From positions 1 through 5,103 of the forward strand of contig JAICKM010000532.1 in the NCBI GenBank assembly GCA_025927935.1: a stretch of 5,103 nt of DNA, written 5' to 3'. Positions 1 through 5,103 of this stretch are shown piece after piece. The notes beneath the pieces are model-generated. The model was given only the letters and a program-made list of their open reading frames with translations, did no database searches and had not been told where the DNA came from. The DNA comes from Chloroflexia bacterium (GTDB lineage Bacteria; Chloroflexota; Chloroflexia; QHBQ01; JADMIH01). Position numbers and translations under genes: made by a program. Each line of letters starts with the position of its first letter. The first letter of the stretch is position 1.

Positions 1-720
1 CTGCCGCAGATGTGTGAAGAAGATGTAGAACAGCCAGCCGTAGAAAGTCACGTAATGGACCACATGGCCGCTGGGGAAGCTGTTCTCGCCCAGGGTATGG
101 ATAACGCGCACGAGATCCTTGGATGGGCGGGGCCGGCCCACTGTCTCCTTCACCACCATCGTCAGCACGTCGCCGCTCCAGGTGGCGGCGGTGAAGGCGC
201 CTTCCATGCGGAAGCCCGCCGCCCACATCAGCGTGCTGAAGGTCAGGCGGGTGATAACGCTCGGCCACTGCCAGCCCATTTCGCTCACCGCGTGCATGAG
301 GATGTCGAACGCTTTGTCTTCCTGGCCGCGCTGGATCATGCGCGAGATGCGCACATCGCCAGGCAGCGTGTGGTTGCGCTTGGCGAGCGCTGAGAGAAAC
401 GCGGCCATCATGACCAGGATGGCGTAGCCCACGGCGAAGCGCCGGCCTTGATAGATGGCGCGGCGCGGCGACACGGTGGCCGCCTGGCCTACCTGCTCGA
501 TTTTCGCCTGGACCTGCTGGGCTGCCTGCTGCGTCACCTGCGCGGCCTGCTGCGTGGCCTGGGTCGCTTGCTGGGCCGCGTGCTGTGTGACCTGCGCCGC
601 GGCGGGCGAGACGGTCGCTACGGCATCGACGGCAGCGGCGACGGGTGCGGGGACGGACGCGGAGGAGGCGTCGCCTTCCGCCTGGGGCGCCGGTGTATTG
701 CTGTCCGTGGGATCGGGCAT
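1..720 (-). CDS. PAP2-family membrane phosphatase, partial (3' end outside window)
   Basis: Reading leftward from the ATG at 720, the frame is open for 240 codons to the window edge. The protein belongs to the PAP2 (type 2 phosphatidic acid phosphatase) superfamily, membrane enzymes that remove phosphate from lipid phosphates or pyrophosphates. Conserved motif 1 is seen as KETVGRPRP (residues 191-199) and motif 2 as SFPSGH (214-219, with the general-acid His219). Motif 3, which carries the nucleophilic His, would lie beyond the edge. Hydrophobic segments lie near residues 95-113, 155-171, 174-190 and 222-236. Residues 1-90 are an Ala/Gln/Thr/Val-rich hydrophilic extension with no signal peptide. 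A GGAGGTG at 725-731 fixes the start. The gene follows the nucleotidyltransferase fusion on the same strand after 321 bases. Undecaprenyl-diphosphate or phosphatidic acid could be the substrate; the sequence does not decide. Family assignment is firm, substrate unknown. Confidence 0.93.
   Translation of the reverse strand, partial: MPDPTDSNTPAPQAEGDASSASVPAPVAAAVDAVATVSPAAAQVTQHAAQQATQATQQAAQVTQQAAQQVQAKIEQVGQAATVSPRRAIYQGRRFAVGYAILVMMAAFLSALAKRNHTLPGDVRISRMIQRGQEDKAFDILMHAVSEMGWQWPSVITRLTFSTLMWAAGFRMEGAFTAATWSGDVLTMVVKETVGRPRPSKDLVRVIHTLGENSFPSGHVVHYVTFYGWLFYIFFTHLRQ
508..594 (-). repeat. Ala/Gln/Thr repeat region in the PAP2 protein N-terminus
   Basis: Residues 43-71 of the PAP2 protein are built from loosely repeated units such as VTQHAAQ, ATQQAAQ and VTQQAAQ, with Gln and Ala making up most positions. 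The codons for equivalent residues differ between units (GCG, GCC and GCA for Ala; GTC and GTG for Val), so this is not a fresh DNA slippage product. The composition suggests a long amphipathic or coiled-coil-like helix on the cytoplasmic side, just before the first membrane segment. That structural reading is inference. Confidence 0.75.
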
Positions 721-724
721 GAAG

Positions 725-731
725 CACCTCC
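725..731 (-). promoter_or_regulatory. Shine-Dalgarno site of the PAP2 gene
   Basis: The minus strand reads GGAGGTG here, a near-perfect anti-16S match, 4 bases before the ATG at 720 (6 bases counted from GGAGG). It decides the start: the codons downstream encode a low-complexity tail that would otherwise make the start doubtful, and no later ATG before the first membrane segment is needed. Confidence 0.85.
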
Positions 732-944
732 GGTGTGGATCACTGCCGCGGGGTGCAAGAACTATGCCAGAGGCCGCCGGAGTGGACCTAGCAACGGCCG
801 GCAAGAAACACCGTGCTGGCCGCCGGATCGCGATACCTCCAGAACTACATGCCGCGGTCCCTACATCGCGCCTCCCGACACCGCGCTGGTGCAGATTCCG
901 GGCGCCTTTAGGGGAATGACCACGCTGACGACCAAGGAGTACGG

Positions 945-960
945 GCGCGATAAATCGCGC
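945..960. repeat. Short inverted repeat (possible hairpin)
   Basis: GCGCGA and TCGCGC flank a TAAA loop, a perfect 6-bp stem that can be extended to 7 bp with a 2-base loop. On the transcribed minus strand it is about 80 bases past the stop codon of the fusion gene. No T-tract follows on either strand, so it is not a textbook terminator. It may be a 3'-end structure, a weak terminator or chance in GC-rich DNA. Confidence 0.5.
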
Positions 961-1002
961 GGCTACAGACAATAGGTTACTTGAAACTGCACCAAGTACG
1001 CC

Positions 1003-1040
1003 TCGTACTCAGCACTCATCGTACTCAGTATTCAGCACTC
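1003..1040. repeat. Direct repeat of TCGTACTCAG...CACTC type next to the fusion gene stop
   Basis: TCGTACTCAGCACTC (1003-1017) recurs as TCGTACTCAG-TATTCAG-CACTC (1019-1040), the second copy carrying a 7-base insertion TATTCAG that itself echoes the CAG word. The repeat ends one base before the stop codon (1042-1044) of the 833-residue gene. The first copy also forms an inverted repeat with the bases before it: AGTACG (995-1000) and CGTACT (1004-1009) around a 3-base loop. Intergenic 'actcagcactc' words feel familiar from Chloroflexota genomes, but this is recollection and was not searched. Confidence 0.65.
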
Positions 1041-1041
1041 G

Positions 1042-3543
1042 TCATCCCTGGAGCGAACTGACCAAGGAGCTGTACTTCTCGACCATGGTCGAGGCGCGGT
1101 CCTGGTTGCGCGCTTCGGCAATGATATGGAAGGTCGGCTGGTCGGCATCGGGCAGGATCAGCACCCACTCGTTGCCGTTCTCCATGATCTTCACCCCATC
1201 CACCTGCGGGATGTTGTTGTCGCGGTAGCGCTCGTTGAGCAGGCGCATGACCTTGCCTTTGTCCTCCCACGGGCAAGTCACATCCTTGCGGATCATGGCG
1301 TACTTCGGCAGGTCGCTGACCACGTCCGACAGCTTAACCTGCAAGCGCGCGGTTAACTCCACCAGCTTGGCGATGGCGAACATGCCATCCGGCATTGGGT
1401 GGAAGGCAGAGATCGCAAACGAGCCGTTGCCCTGGCCGGAGAGGCCCACATGGGGTTCGTTCGCGGCTTGCGCCAGCGCGGCGGGCGTGCCCTGCGTGCG
1501 CACCACCTGGCTGCCCGCCCGTTCGGCCACCGTTTCCAGGCTGCTGGGCGCGTACACGGGCACGGCGATATTAGTGCCGGGATAGAGGGTCACGTAGAGC
1601 GCGACCACCGCGGCCAGTGCATCGATACCTTCGAGAACCCGCCCCGTGTCATCCACCAGGTAGATCCGCTCGCCGCCCGTGTCCAGGCGCACGCCGAACC
1701 CGGCGTTCACCGACTTGGTAATCGCGCTCAGGCGGTCCATACCCGCGTCGAACTGATCCTGTGTTTGCACCAGGCTCGACTCGTCAATCGCCGCGTTGAT
1801 CGCCACCACGTCGCAGCCAAGCTGGGTGAGCAACGGCGGCAGGATCTGCGCGGTGCTGCCGCCGGCGTAGTCCACCACGATGCGGTTATAGGGCGATCCG
1901 TGATGGACGGCCTGCACGTCGATGTTCTGCAAAAAGTCATCGGCGTAGCGCTCGGTTACGCCGGTCGGGTAGAAAATGCGGCCAATCTCGTCGAGGAAGA
2001 CGCGGCGGAAGTCTTCGCGGAAATAGGTTGTCTCGATCTTACGTTCGGTGGTCTTCGGCAACTCCAGTCCCTGGCTGTCGAAGAAGCGGATATCGACGAC
2101 GCGGTTGTCCACCGGGGACAGGCGCAGATGGATGCCCCCGGCCGCATCGCTGATGCGCGTCCAGTAGCGCGTCACCGGAATGGGCACCGACCCCATATCG
2201 GCCACATGGATGCCCGCCGAGGGCAACCCGGAGATGGCGGCACGCTTGAGCATACGGGTGATATAGTGCGCGTCGCGGTTGACGGCCACCATCGTCCCGC
2301 GGACCAGTGTGCCGCCATAGGCCGCGCCCAGTTTGGCCGTAAACTCCGGGGTCAGGTCCACATTGACCACCCCGGTGACGCCGAAGCGGCCAAAGAGGTT
2401 GCGCCGGCCCTGCGCGCCCCAGATGAGGCTGGTCGATAGAGTAGCCCCGGCCTCGATCTCTTTATCGGGCCAGACCTTGACGTTGGGCTGGATCATGGCC
2501 CCTTCGCCCACCGTTGTGGCGTCGCCGACGACCACGCCCTCGAAGATCATGGCGCGGCTCTTGACGCTGACCTGGCGACACAAAATGGCGCCCCGCACTT
2601 CGGCGCGGTCGCCGATGTAGCAGTTGCGCCAGACGATGCTGCGATCCACAATCGCACGGGTATCCACGATGGTGTAGTCGCGGATCACCGCCGGCCCCTG
2701 GATCGTGGCGCCTTCTTTCACCTTCACGCCGCAGGCCAGAAAAATCGGACCGTGCAGATGGGCGCTCGGATCGATCTCCACGTCATCTTCCGCCCACACG
2801 CCCGGCGCAACTTCCTTGCCGGCATGGGGCATGTTGAGCTGCCCCGCGAGCAGATCGCCCGTCGAGCGCATATAATCGGGAATACTGCCGATGTCGCACC
2901 AGTAGCCGTCGGCCACGTAGCCGTACATCGGGTCGCCCTTCTTGAGCAGCAGCGGAAACAGATTGGTACTGAAGTCGAAGACCCGGCCCGGCTTGAAATA
3001 GCCCAAGACTTTGGGGTCCAGCACATAGATCCCGGTGTTGACCGTATCGGAGAAGACTTCGCTCCAGGACGGCTTCTCCTGGAATTGCTTGACGCGGCCG
3101 TCTTCGTCCATGATCACCACCCCGTAATCCAGCGGATTCGGCATCCGCTTAAGCACCAGGGTCGCCAGGGAACCCTTCGCCCGGTGGTATTCCACGGCTT
3201 TGGTCAGGTCGAAATCGCACAGCGCGTCGCCGCTGATCAGCAGGAACGTATCATCCAGCCATTTCTCCGCCTGCTTCACGCTACCGGCAGTGCCGAGCGG
3301 CGATTCTTCGATGCTGTAATGGATGGTCAGGCCGAGCGAACTGCCGTCGCCGAAGTATTCCTGGATGTTCTCGGCCATGTACTGGAGAGTGATGACCACC
3401 TCATCAACGCCGTGCGCTTTCAGCAGATCGAGAATGTGCGCCATGCACGGCTTGTCGACCACCGGCACCATGGGCTTGGGCCGGCGCAAGGTGAGGGGCC
3501 GCAGGCGGGAACCTTCACCGCCCGCCATTACCACTGCCTTCAT
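1042..3543 (-). CDS. Sugar-1-phosphate nucleotidyltransferase (GDP-mannose pyrophosphorylase-like) fused to a degenerate phosphohexomutase domain
   Basis: This 833-residue cytoplasmic protein has three parts. Residues 1-235 form a nucleotidyltransferase: [11 protein letters not shown] at 8-18, Lys23 in RPKP, Asp106 in SGDAL as likely metal ligand, EKP at 156-158, NTG at 169-171 and WCDIG at 215-219. This core joins a sugar 1-phosphate to an NTP, releasing pyrophosphate. Residues about 250-376 are hexapeptide-type repeats of a left-handed beta-helix. Residues about 380-830 match the phosphoglucomutase/phosphomannomutase fold, but the hallmark loops are altered: LRLSPVDN (473-480) for TASHNP, DTGGER (621-626) for DGDGDR, LSGQGNG (701-707) for GExSGH, and LPDADQP (797-803) for RPSGTEP. 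Mannose-1-phosphate/GTP is the likeliest substrate pair by resemblance; glucose-1-phosphate is possible. GGAGGAG at 3549-3555 supports the start. A near-consensus promoter lies upstream and PAP2 downstream. The length suits known fusions of this type. Confidence 0.93.
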   Translation of the reverse strand: MKAVVMAGGEGSRLRPLTLRRPKPMVPVVDKPCMAHILDLLKAHGVDEVVITLQYMAENIQEYFGDGSSLGLTIHYSIEESPLGTAGSVKQAEKWLDDTFLLISGDALCDFDLTKAVEYHRAKGSLATLVLKRMPNPLDYGVVIMDEDGRVKQFQEKPSWSEVFSDTVNTGIYVLDPKVLGYFKPGRVFDFSTNLFPLLLKKGDPMYGYVADGYWCDIGSIPDYMRSTGDLLAGQLNMPHAGKEVAPGVWAEDDVEIDPSAHLHGPIFLACGVKVKEGATIQGPAVIRDYTIVDTRAIVDRSIVWRNCYIGDRAEVRGAILCRQVSVKSRAMIFEGVVVGDATTVGEGAMIQPNVKVWPDKEIEAGATLSTSLIWGAQGRRNLFGRFGVTGVVNVDLTPEFTAKLGAAYGGTLVRGTMVAVNRDAHYITRMLKRAAISGLPSAGIHVADMGSVPIPVTRYWTRISDAAGGIHLRLSPVDNRVVDIRFFDSQGLELPKTTERKIETTYFREDFRRVFLDEIGRIFYPTGVTERYADDFLQNIDVQAVHHGSPYNRIVVDYAGGSTAQILPPLLTQLGCDVVAINAAIDESSLVQTQDQFDAGMDRLSAITKSVNAGFGVRLDTGGERIYLVDDTGRVLEGIDALAAVVALYVTLYPGTNIAVPVYAPSSLETVAERAGSQVVRTQGTPAALAQAANEPHVGLSGQGNGSFAISAFHPMPDGMFAIAKLVELTARLQVKLSDVVSDLPKYAMIRKDVTCPWEDKGKVMRLLNERYRDNNIPQVDGVKIMENGNEWVLILPDADQPTFHIIAEARNQDRASTMVEKYSSLVSSLQG

Positions 3544-3575
3544 CGCTACTCCTCCGCTATCTGGTACGGAAACCG

Positions 3576-3601
3576 CGCCCGCGCCGGTAATTGCGCGGGC
3601 G
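3576..3601 (-). promoter_or_regulatory. 9-bp GC hairpin in the leader of the fusion gene
   Basis: CGCCCGCGC (3576-3584) and GCGCGGGCG (3593-3601) are perfect complements around an 8-base loop. In the minus-strand transcript the structure falls between the predicted start site (about 3630) and the ribosome-binding site (3549-3555), ending about 20 bases before the latter. No T-tract follows, so it is not a simple intrinsic terminator. It could be an mRNA-stability or attenuation element, or an operator. No known riboswitch class was recognised in the leader. Confidence 0.55.
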
Positions 3602-3636
3602 GCCGGTCCCGATCAGGGGATGGATGTTAGATTCGG

Positions 3637-3665
3637 ATTATACTACGGCTACGAGGCTCCGTCAA
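3637..3665 (-). promoter_or_regulatory. Sigma-70-type promoter for the nucleotidyltransferase fusion gene
   Basis: On the minus strand the -35 box is TTGACG (3660-3665) and the -10 box TATAAT (3637-3642), separated by exactly 17 bases. The match to the bacterial housekeeping consensus is 11 of 12. A start site near 3630 is expected, giving a leader of about 87 bases before the ATG at 3543. The relatively AT-rich -10 stands out in GC-rich surroundings. Confidence 0.85.
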
Positions 3666-3693
3666 AACGGCACAGTGCGCCGGGCGGCGCCCC

Positions 3694-3723
3694 TTGCCGC
3701 GGGCGGCGGGCGCGTGCGATAAT
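3694..3723 (+). promoter_or_regulatory. Probable promoter for the small membrane protein gene
   Basis: TTGCCG (3694-3699) and GATAAT (3718-3723) are 18 bases apart, 4/6 and 5/6 matches to the -35 and -10 consensus. The start site would be near 3730, about 80 bases before the ATG at 3812. It lies back to back with the leftward promoter; the two -35 boxes are 28 bases apart. The weaker match makes this a moderate call. Confidence 0.5.
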
Positions 3724-3766
3724 GCGGGGCAGCCAATAAGCAATCGGCACTAAGCTCAGCACTTAC

Positions 3767-3784
3767 CGGGCCAATGCCGGCCCG
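3767..3784 (+). repeat. Inverted repeat in the leader of the small membrane protein gene
   Basis: CGGGCC (3767-3772) and GGCCCG (3779-3784) flank a 6-base loop. The stem would form in the predicted 5' leader about 12 bases before the purine-rich ribosome-binding site at 3796-3805. The stem is short and all G-C, so chance in GC-rich DNA is a real alternative. Confidence 0.4.
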
Positions 3785-3811
3785 CGGGGTGCTGCGGAGG
3801 GAGGACGGCAC

Positions 3812-4048
3812 ATGAGCCGCTATTCACGCCGGCGCACGCGGCGTAGCAGCCGCGACGAAGCGGGACGCCGCGCTGGGCGCTTGGTCAGCAATCCGCTGAT
3901 CGTCGTCGCCGTGGCCCTGTTTATAGTCGGGTTGCTCGGCACGGTAATCCATGTGTCCAGCCTGCCGATCCCACAAGAGATCGGCATCTGGAGCCTGATC
4001 ACCTCCAATATCCTGCTGATTATCGGCGCATTTAGCCGCGAGATGTGA
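3812..4048 (+). CDS. Small membrane protein with two predicted transmembrane segments, function unknown
   Basis: This 78-residue frame starts at an ATG preceded by GGAGGGAGGA (3796-3805), a strong ribosome-binding site 6 bases upstream. Residues 2-23 are very basic (SRYSRRRTRRSSR and further Arg), followed by hydrophobic segments at about 27-49 and 57-74 joined by a short loop containing SSLPIPQE. Under the positive-inside rule both ends should face the cytoplasm with the loop outside. No conserved catalytic motif, Cys or lipobox is seen, and I do not recognise the family. It has its own probable promoter and is divergent from the nucleotidyltransferase gene. The next gene starts 201 bases later behind a separate promoter, so the two are probably not one strict operon. 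The strong ribosome-binding site and membrane-protein composition support it as a real gene; function is open. Confidence 0.82.
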   Translation: MSRYSRRRTRRSSRDEAGRRAGRLVSNPLIVVAVALFIVGLLGTVIHVSSLPIPQEIGIWSLITSNILLIIGAFSREM

Positions 4049-4060
4049 TACCGGGCGACC

Positions 4061-4089
4061 TCGACAGACGGCCACGGATACGATATAGT
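4061..4089 (+). promoter_or_regulatory. Sigma-70-type promoter for the secreted protein gene
   Basis: TCGACA (4061-4066) and TATAGT (4084-4089) are separated by exactly 17 bases; each box matches consensus at 5 of 6 positions. It begins 13 bases after the stop codon of the small membrane protein gene. The start site would be near 4096, giving a leader of about 154 bases before the ATG at 4250. Confidence 0.72.
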
Positions 4090-4106
4090 GTGGGAGGGAG
4101 CCACCG

Positions 4107-4220
4107 GGAACCCGCTGGTTCCGCTGACCCGCTCCGGCTGCGCCCGTTGTTGGATAGCGGGCGCGCCTATCGCCCCCGCTGCGCCCGGCAGATCCCACTG
4201 CTTCCCCGGCCCGGCGGGCC
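4107..4220 (+). promoter_or_regulatory. GC-rich structured leader of the secreted protein gene
   Basis: The predicted 5' leader contains two short perfect stems: GGAACC/GGTTCC (4107-4112 and 4117-4122, CGCT loop) and GGCCC/GGGCC (4208-4212 and 4216-4220, GGC loop). Between them an imperfect pairing of AGCGGGCG with CGCCCCCGCT is possible. No T-run follows any stem and no known riboswitch or T-box signature was recognised. Structure in the message is plausible; a regulatory role is inference. Confidence 0.35.
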
Positions 4221-4249
4221 ACCGCTCTTAAGCACAAAGGGACACCGCC

Positions 4250-5103
4250 ATGCACCGCAAGCGATTGTTCCGGCTGGTTCTGCTGGCCGGGGTGTTACTG
4301 CCGCTCGGCCTGACCGGGGCCGCGAGTCCCGCCGCCCGCGCCGCCGACTTCGCCGACAGCGCGTTCTTACGCACCTGGATGCGCACCGACGCGCCGGTGG
4401 CCGCCAGGCAGGCCGCCCGCTCCTGGTACTGGGGGCCGGCGCCCCTCTGTAGCCTGCGCGAACCCTATGCCGAGGCGCCCGACGGCAGCGGTACGCGCCT
4501 GGTGCAGTATTTCGATAAGAGCCGCATGGAACTGAACAACCCGGCCGGCGACCCATCCAGCCCCTGGTATGTCACCAACGGCCTGCTGGCCTACGAGATG
4601 ATCGCCGGGCAGGTGCAGACGGGCAACAACCGCTACCAGGCCCACCCGCCCGCCGAGATCCCCCTTGCTAGCGACGGCGACGATACGAGCGCGCCCACCT
4701 ATCGCAGCTTCCAGCAGGTGACTTCCACGCCCGCCGCGGCCCATCTCTCGCCCAGCGCCCTGGGCCGGCGCGTCACGGCTACCATCGACCGGGCGGGCAC
4801 GGTGGGCAACGACCCGGCCAAGGTCTACTACCCCGGCACGGCGATTACCTTCTACGAACCGGCGACCCATCATAACGTGCCGGAGATCTTCTGGAACTTC
4901 ATCAACCAGACCGGGCCAGTGTTCGTGGGCGGCAAACTGGCTCCCGGCAAGCTGTCGGAGCCGGCCACCTTCGTCACCGGCCTGCCGATCAGCGAAGCCT
5001 ACTGGGCGCATGTGCGCGTGGGCGGCCAACCCACCGACGTGCTGATCCAGGTCTTCCAGCGCCGGGTGCTCACCTACATCCCGGCCCTGGCCGCGCCCTG
5101 GAA
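4250..5103 (+). CDS. Secreted protein of a Chloroflexota-type family, function unknown, partial (3' end outside window)
   Basis: The frame is open from the ATG at 4250 to the window edge, 284 full codons plus two bases. A Sec signal peptide is clear: basic start MHRKR, hydrophobic core about 6-24, and an A-R-A site favouring cleavage after Ala31. The mature part begins ADFADSAFLRTWMRTDAPV. Apparent conserved stretches, by memory of similar proteins, are SWYWGP (58-63), LREPYAEAPDG (69-79), VQYFDKSRMELNNP (85-98), WYVTNGLL (106-113), a central HNVPEIFWNFINQTGP (208-223), and YWAHVRVGG plus VLIQVFQRRVLTY (251-276). Trp and Tyr are abundant and there is one Cys (67). No catalytic triad, metal-binding motif, sortase signal or membrane anchor is visible. 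Related proteins recur in Chloroflexota genomes as conserved hypotheticals. AAAGGGA at 4236-4242 is a fair ribosome-binding site 7 bases upstream, and a promoter lies at 4061-4089. Confidence 0.9.
   Translation, partial: MHRKRLFRLVLLAGVLLPLGLTGAASPAARAADFADSAFLRTWMRTDAPVAARQAARSWYWGPAPLCSLREPYAEAPDGSGTRLVQYFDKSRMELNNPAGDPSSPWYVTNGLLAYEMIAGQVQTGNNRYQAHPPAEIPLASDGDDTSAPTYRSFQQVTSTPAAAHLSPSALGRRVTATIDRAGTVGNDPAKVYYPGTAITFYEPATHHNVPEIFWNFINQTGPVFVGGKLAPGKLSEPATFVTGLPISEAYWAHVRVGGQPTDVLIQVFQRRVLTYIPALAAPW

Larger units (their letters stand above)
721..1041. other. Intergenic region between PAP2 gene and fusion gene, no gene seen
   Basis: This 321-base stretch separates two minus-strand genes. Open frames crossing it on the plus strand are shadows of the PAP2 gene and show no family resemblance. 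On the minus strand the only ATG-initiated frame near the repeat is 18 codons long (from 1019) and unconvincing. It contains the PAP2 ribosome-binding site (725-731), a hairpin (945-960), a small inverted repeat (995-1009) and a direct repeat (1003-1040). I found no convincing sigma-70 promoter facing the PAP2 gene and no hairpin followed by a T-run, so neither read-through nor an independent promoter can be excluded. Confidence 0.7.

Noticed and set aside
945..960. Intrinsic terminator after the fusion gene
   Set aside because: The stem is only 6-7 bp and no T-tract follows on either strand, so it was kept only as an inverted repeat.
448..975. Plus-strand open frames over the PAP2 N-terminus and intergenic region
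   Set aside because: Their low-complexity Gly/Arg/Leu or Cys/Ala composition is the antisense reading of the Ala/Gln repeat; the minus-strand PAP2 frame has real motifs and a ribosome-binding site.
961..1019. 18-codon minus-strand mini-gene starting at 1019
   Set aside because: The ATG lies inside the direct repeat, no ribosome-binding site precedes it, and the peptide is too short to support.
1003..1040. CRISPR-like array
   Set aside because: There are only two unequal repeat copies almost adjacent, with no spacer-length spacing and no cas genes in the window.
1399..2439. Long plus-strand open frame (346 codons) opposite the fusion gene
   Set aside because: It is antisense to a gene with clear conserved motifs, shows the His/Arg/Ala-rich make-up typical of shadow frames in GC-rich DNA, and resembles no family.
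2752..3630. Plus-strand open frame (292 codons) opposite the nucleotidyltransferase domain and running into the divergent promoter
   Set aside because: It is a mirror frame of the conserved nucleotidyltransferase coding sequence and runs across the leftward promoter and leader; no ribosome-binding site or family signature supports it.
4045..4452. Plus-strand frame whose GTG start overlaps the stop of the small membrane gene
   Set aside because: The GTGA overlap could suggest translational coupling, but the product is Arg/Pro-rich with no recognisable pattern, spans the promoter and leader, and overlaps the signal-peptide region of the secreted gene in another frame.
4367..5029. Minus-strand open frame (220 codons) opposite the secreted protein gene
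   Set aside because: The opposite strand has a signal peptide, a ribosome-binding site and a motif-rich product; this frame is a shadow with Gly/Arg/His-rich content.

Overview
The window looks like a piece of a high-GC bacterial chromosome, most likely from the phylum Chloroflexota. The assignment rests on three things recalled from family knowledge, not searched: a secreted protein family at the right end that I associate with Chloroflexota genomes, a long nucleotidyltransferase/phosphomutase-like fusion enzyme, and an intergenic repeat built from 'actcagcactc'-type words. No rRNA, tRNA, CRISPR array, insertion sequence or prophage gene is visible.

Layout, left to right. Bases 1-720 (minus strand) hold the first 240 codons of a membrane PAP2-type phosphatase, whose 3' end lies outside the window. 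Bases 721-1041 are a 321-base intergenic stretch with no credible gene; it holds the phosphatase ribosome-binding site, a small hairpin and a short direct repeat abutting the next stop codon. Bases 1042-3543 (minus) encode an 833-residue protein: an N-terminal sugar-1-phosphate nucleotidyltransferase, a central left-handed beta-helix, and a C-terminal phosphohexomutase-like domain whose usual active-site loops are all degenerate. Bases 3544-3811 are a divergent control region with two back-to-back sigma-70-like promoters. The leftward one (TTGACG-17-TATAAT) is close to consensus and gives a leader with a 9-bp hairpin. Bases 3812-4048 (plus) encode a 78-residue protein with two predicted membrane segments. 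Bases 4049-4249 contain another good promoter (TCGACA-17-TATAGT) and a GC-rich leader. From 4250 to the right edge (plus) runs a secreted protein of unknown function, cut by the window end.

How the genes may work together: the fusion enzyme would make a nucleotide sugar, probably GDP-mannose or a relative, in the cytoplasm. The PAP2 protein downstream on the same strand could dephosphorylate a lipid (poly)phosphate in the membrane, for instance in carrier-lipid recycling. Both fit cell-envelope glycan synthesis, but co-transcription across the 321-base gap is unproven. The two plus-strand genes concern the membrane and cell exterior and have no evident functional tie to the fusion enzyme.

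I see no clear new multi-gene system. The points most worth checking are the degenerate mutase half of the fusion, the uncharacterised secreted family, the Ala/Gln repeat tail on the PAP2 protein, and the divergent promoter region.
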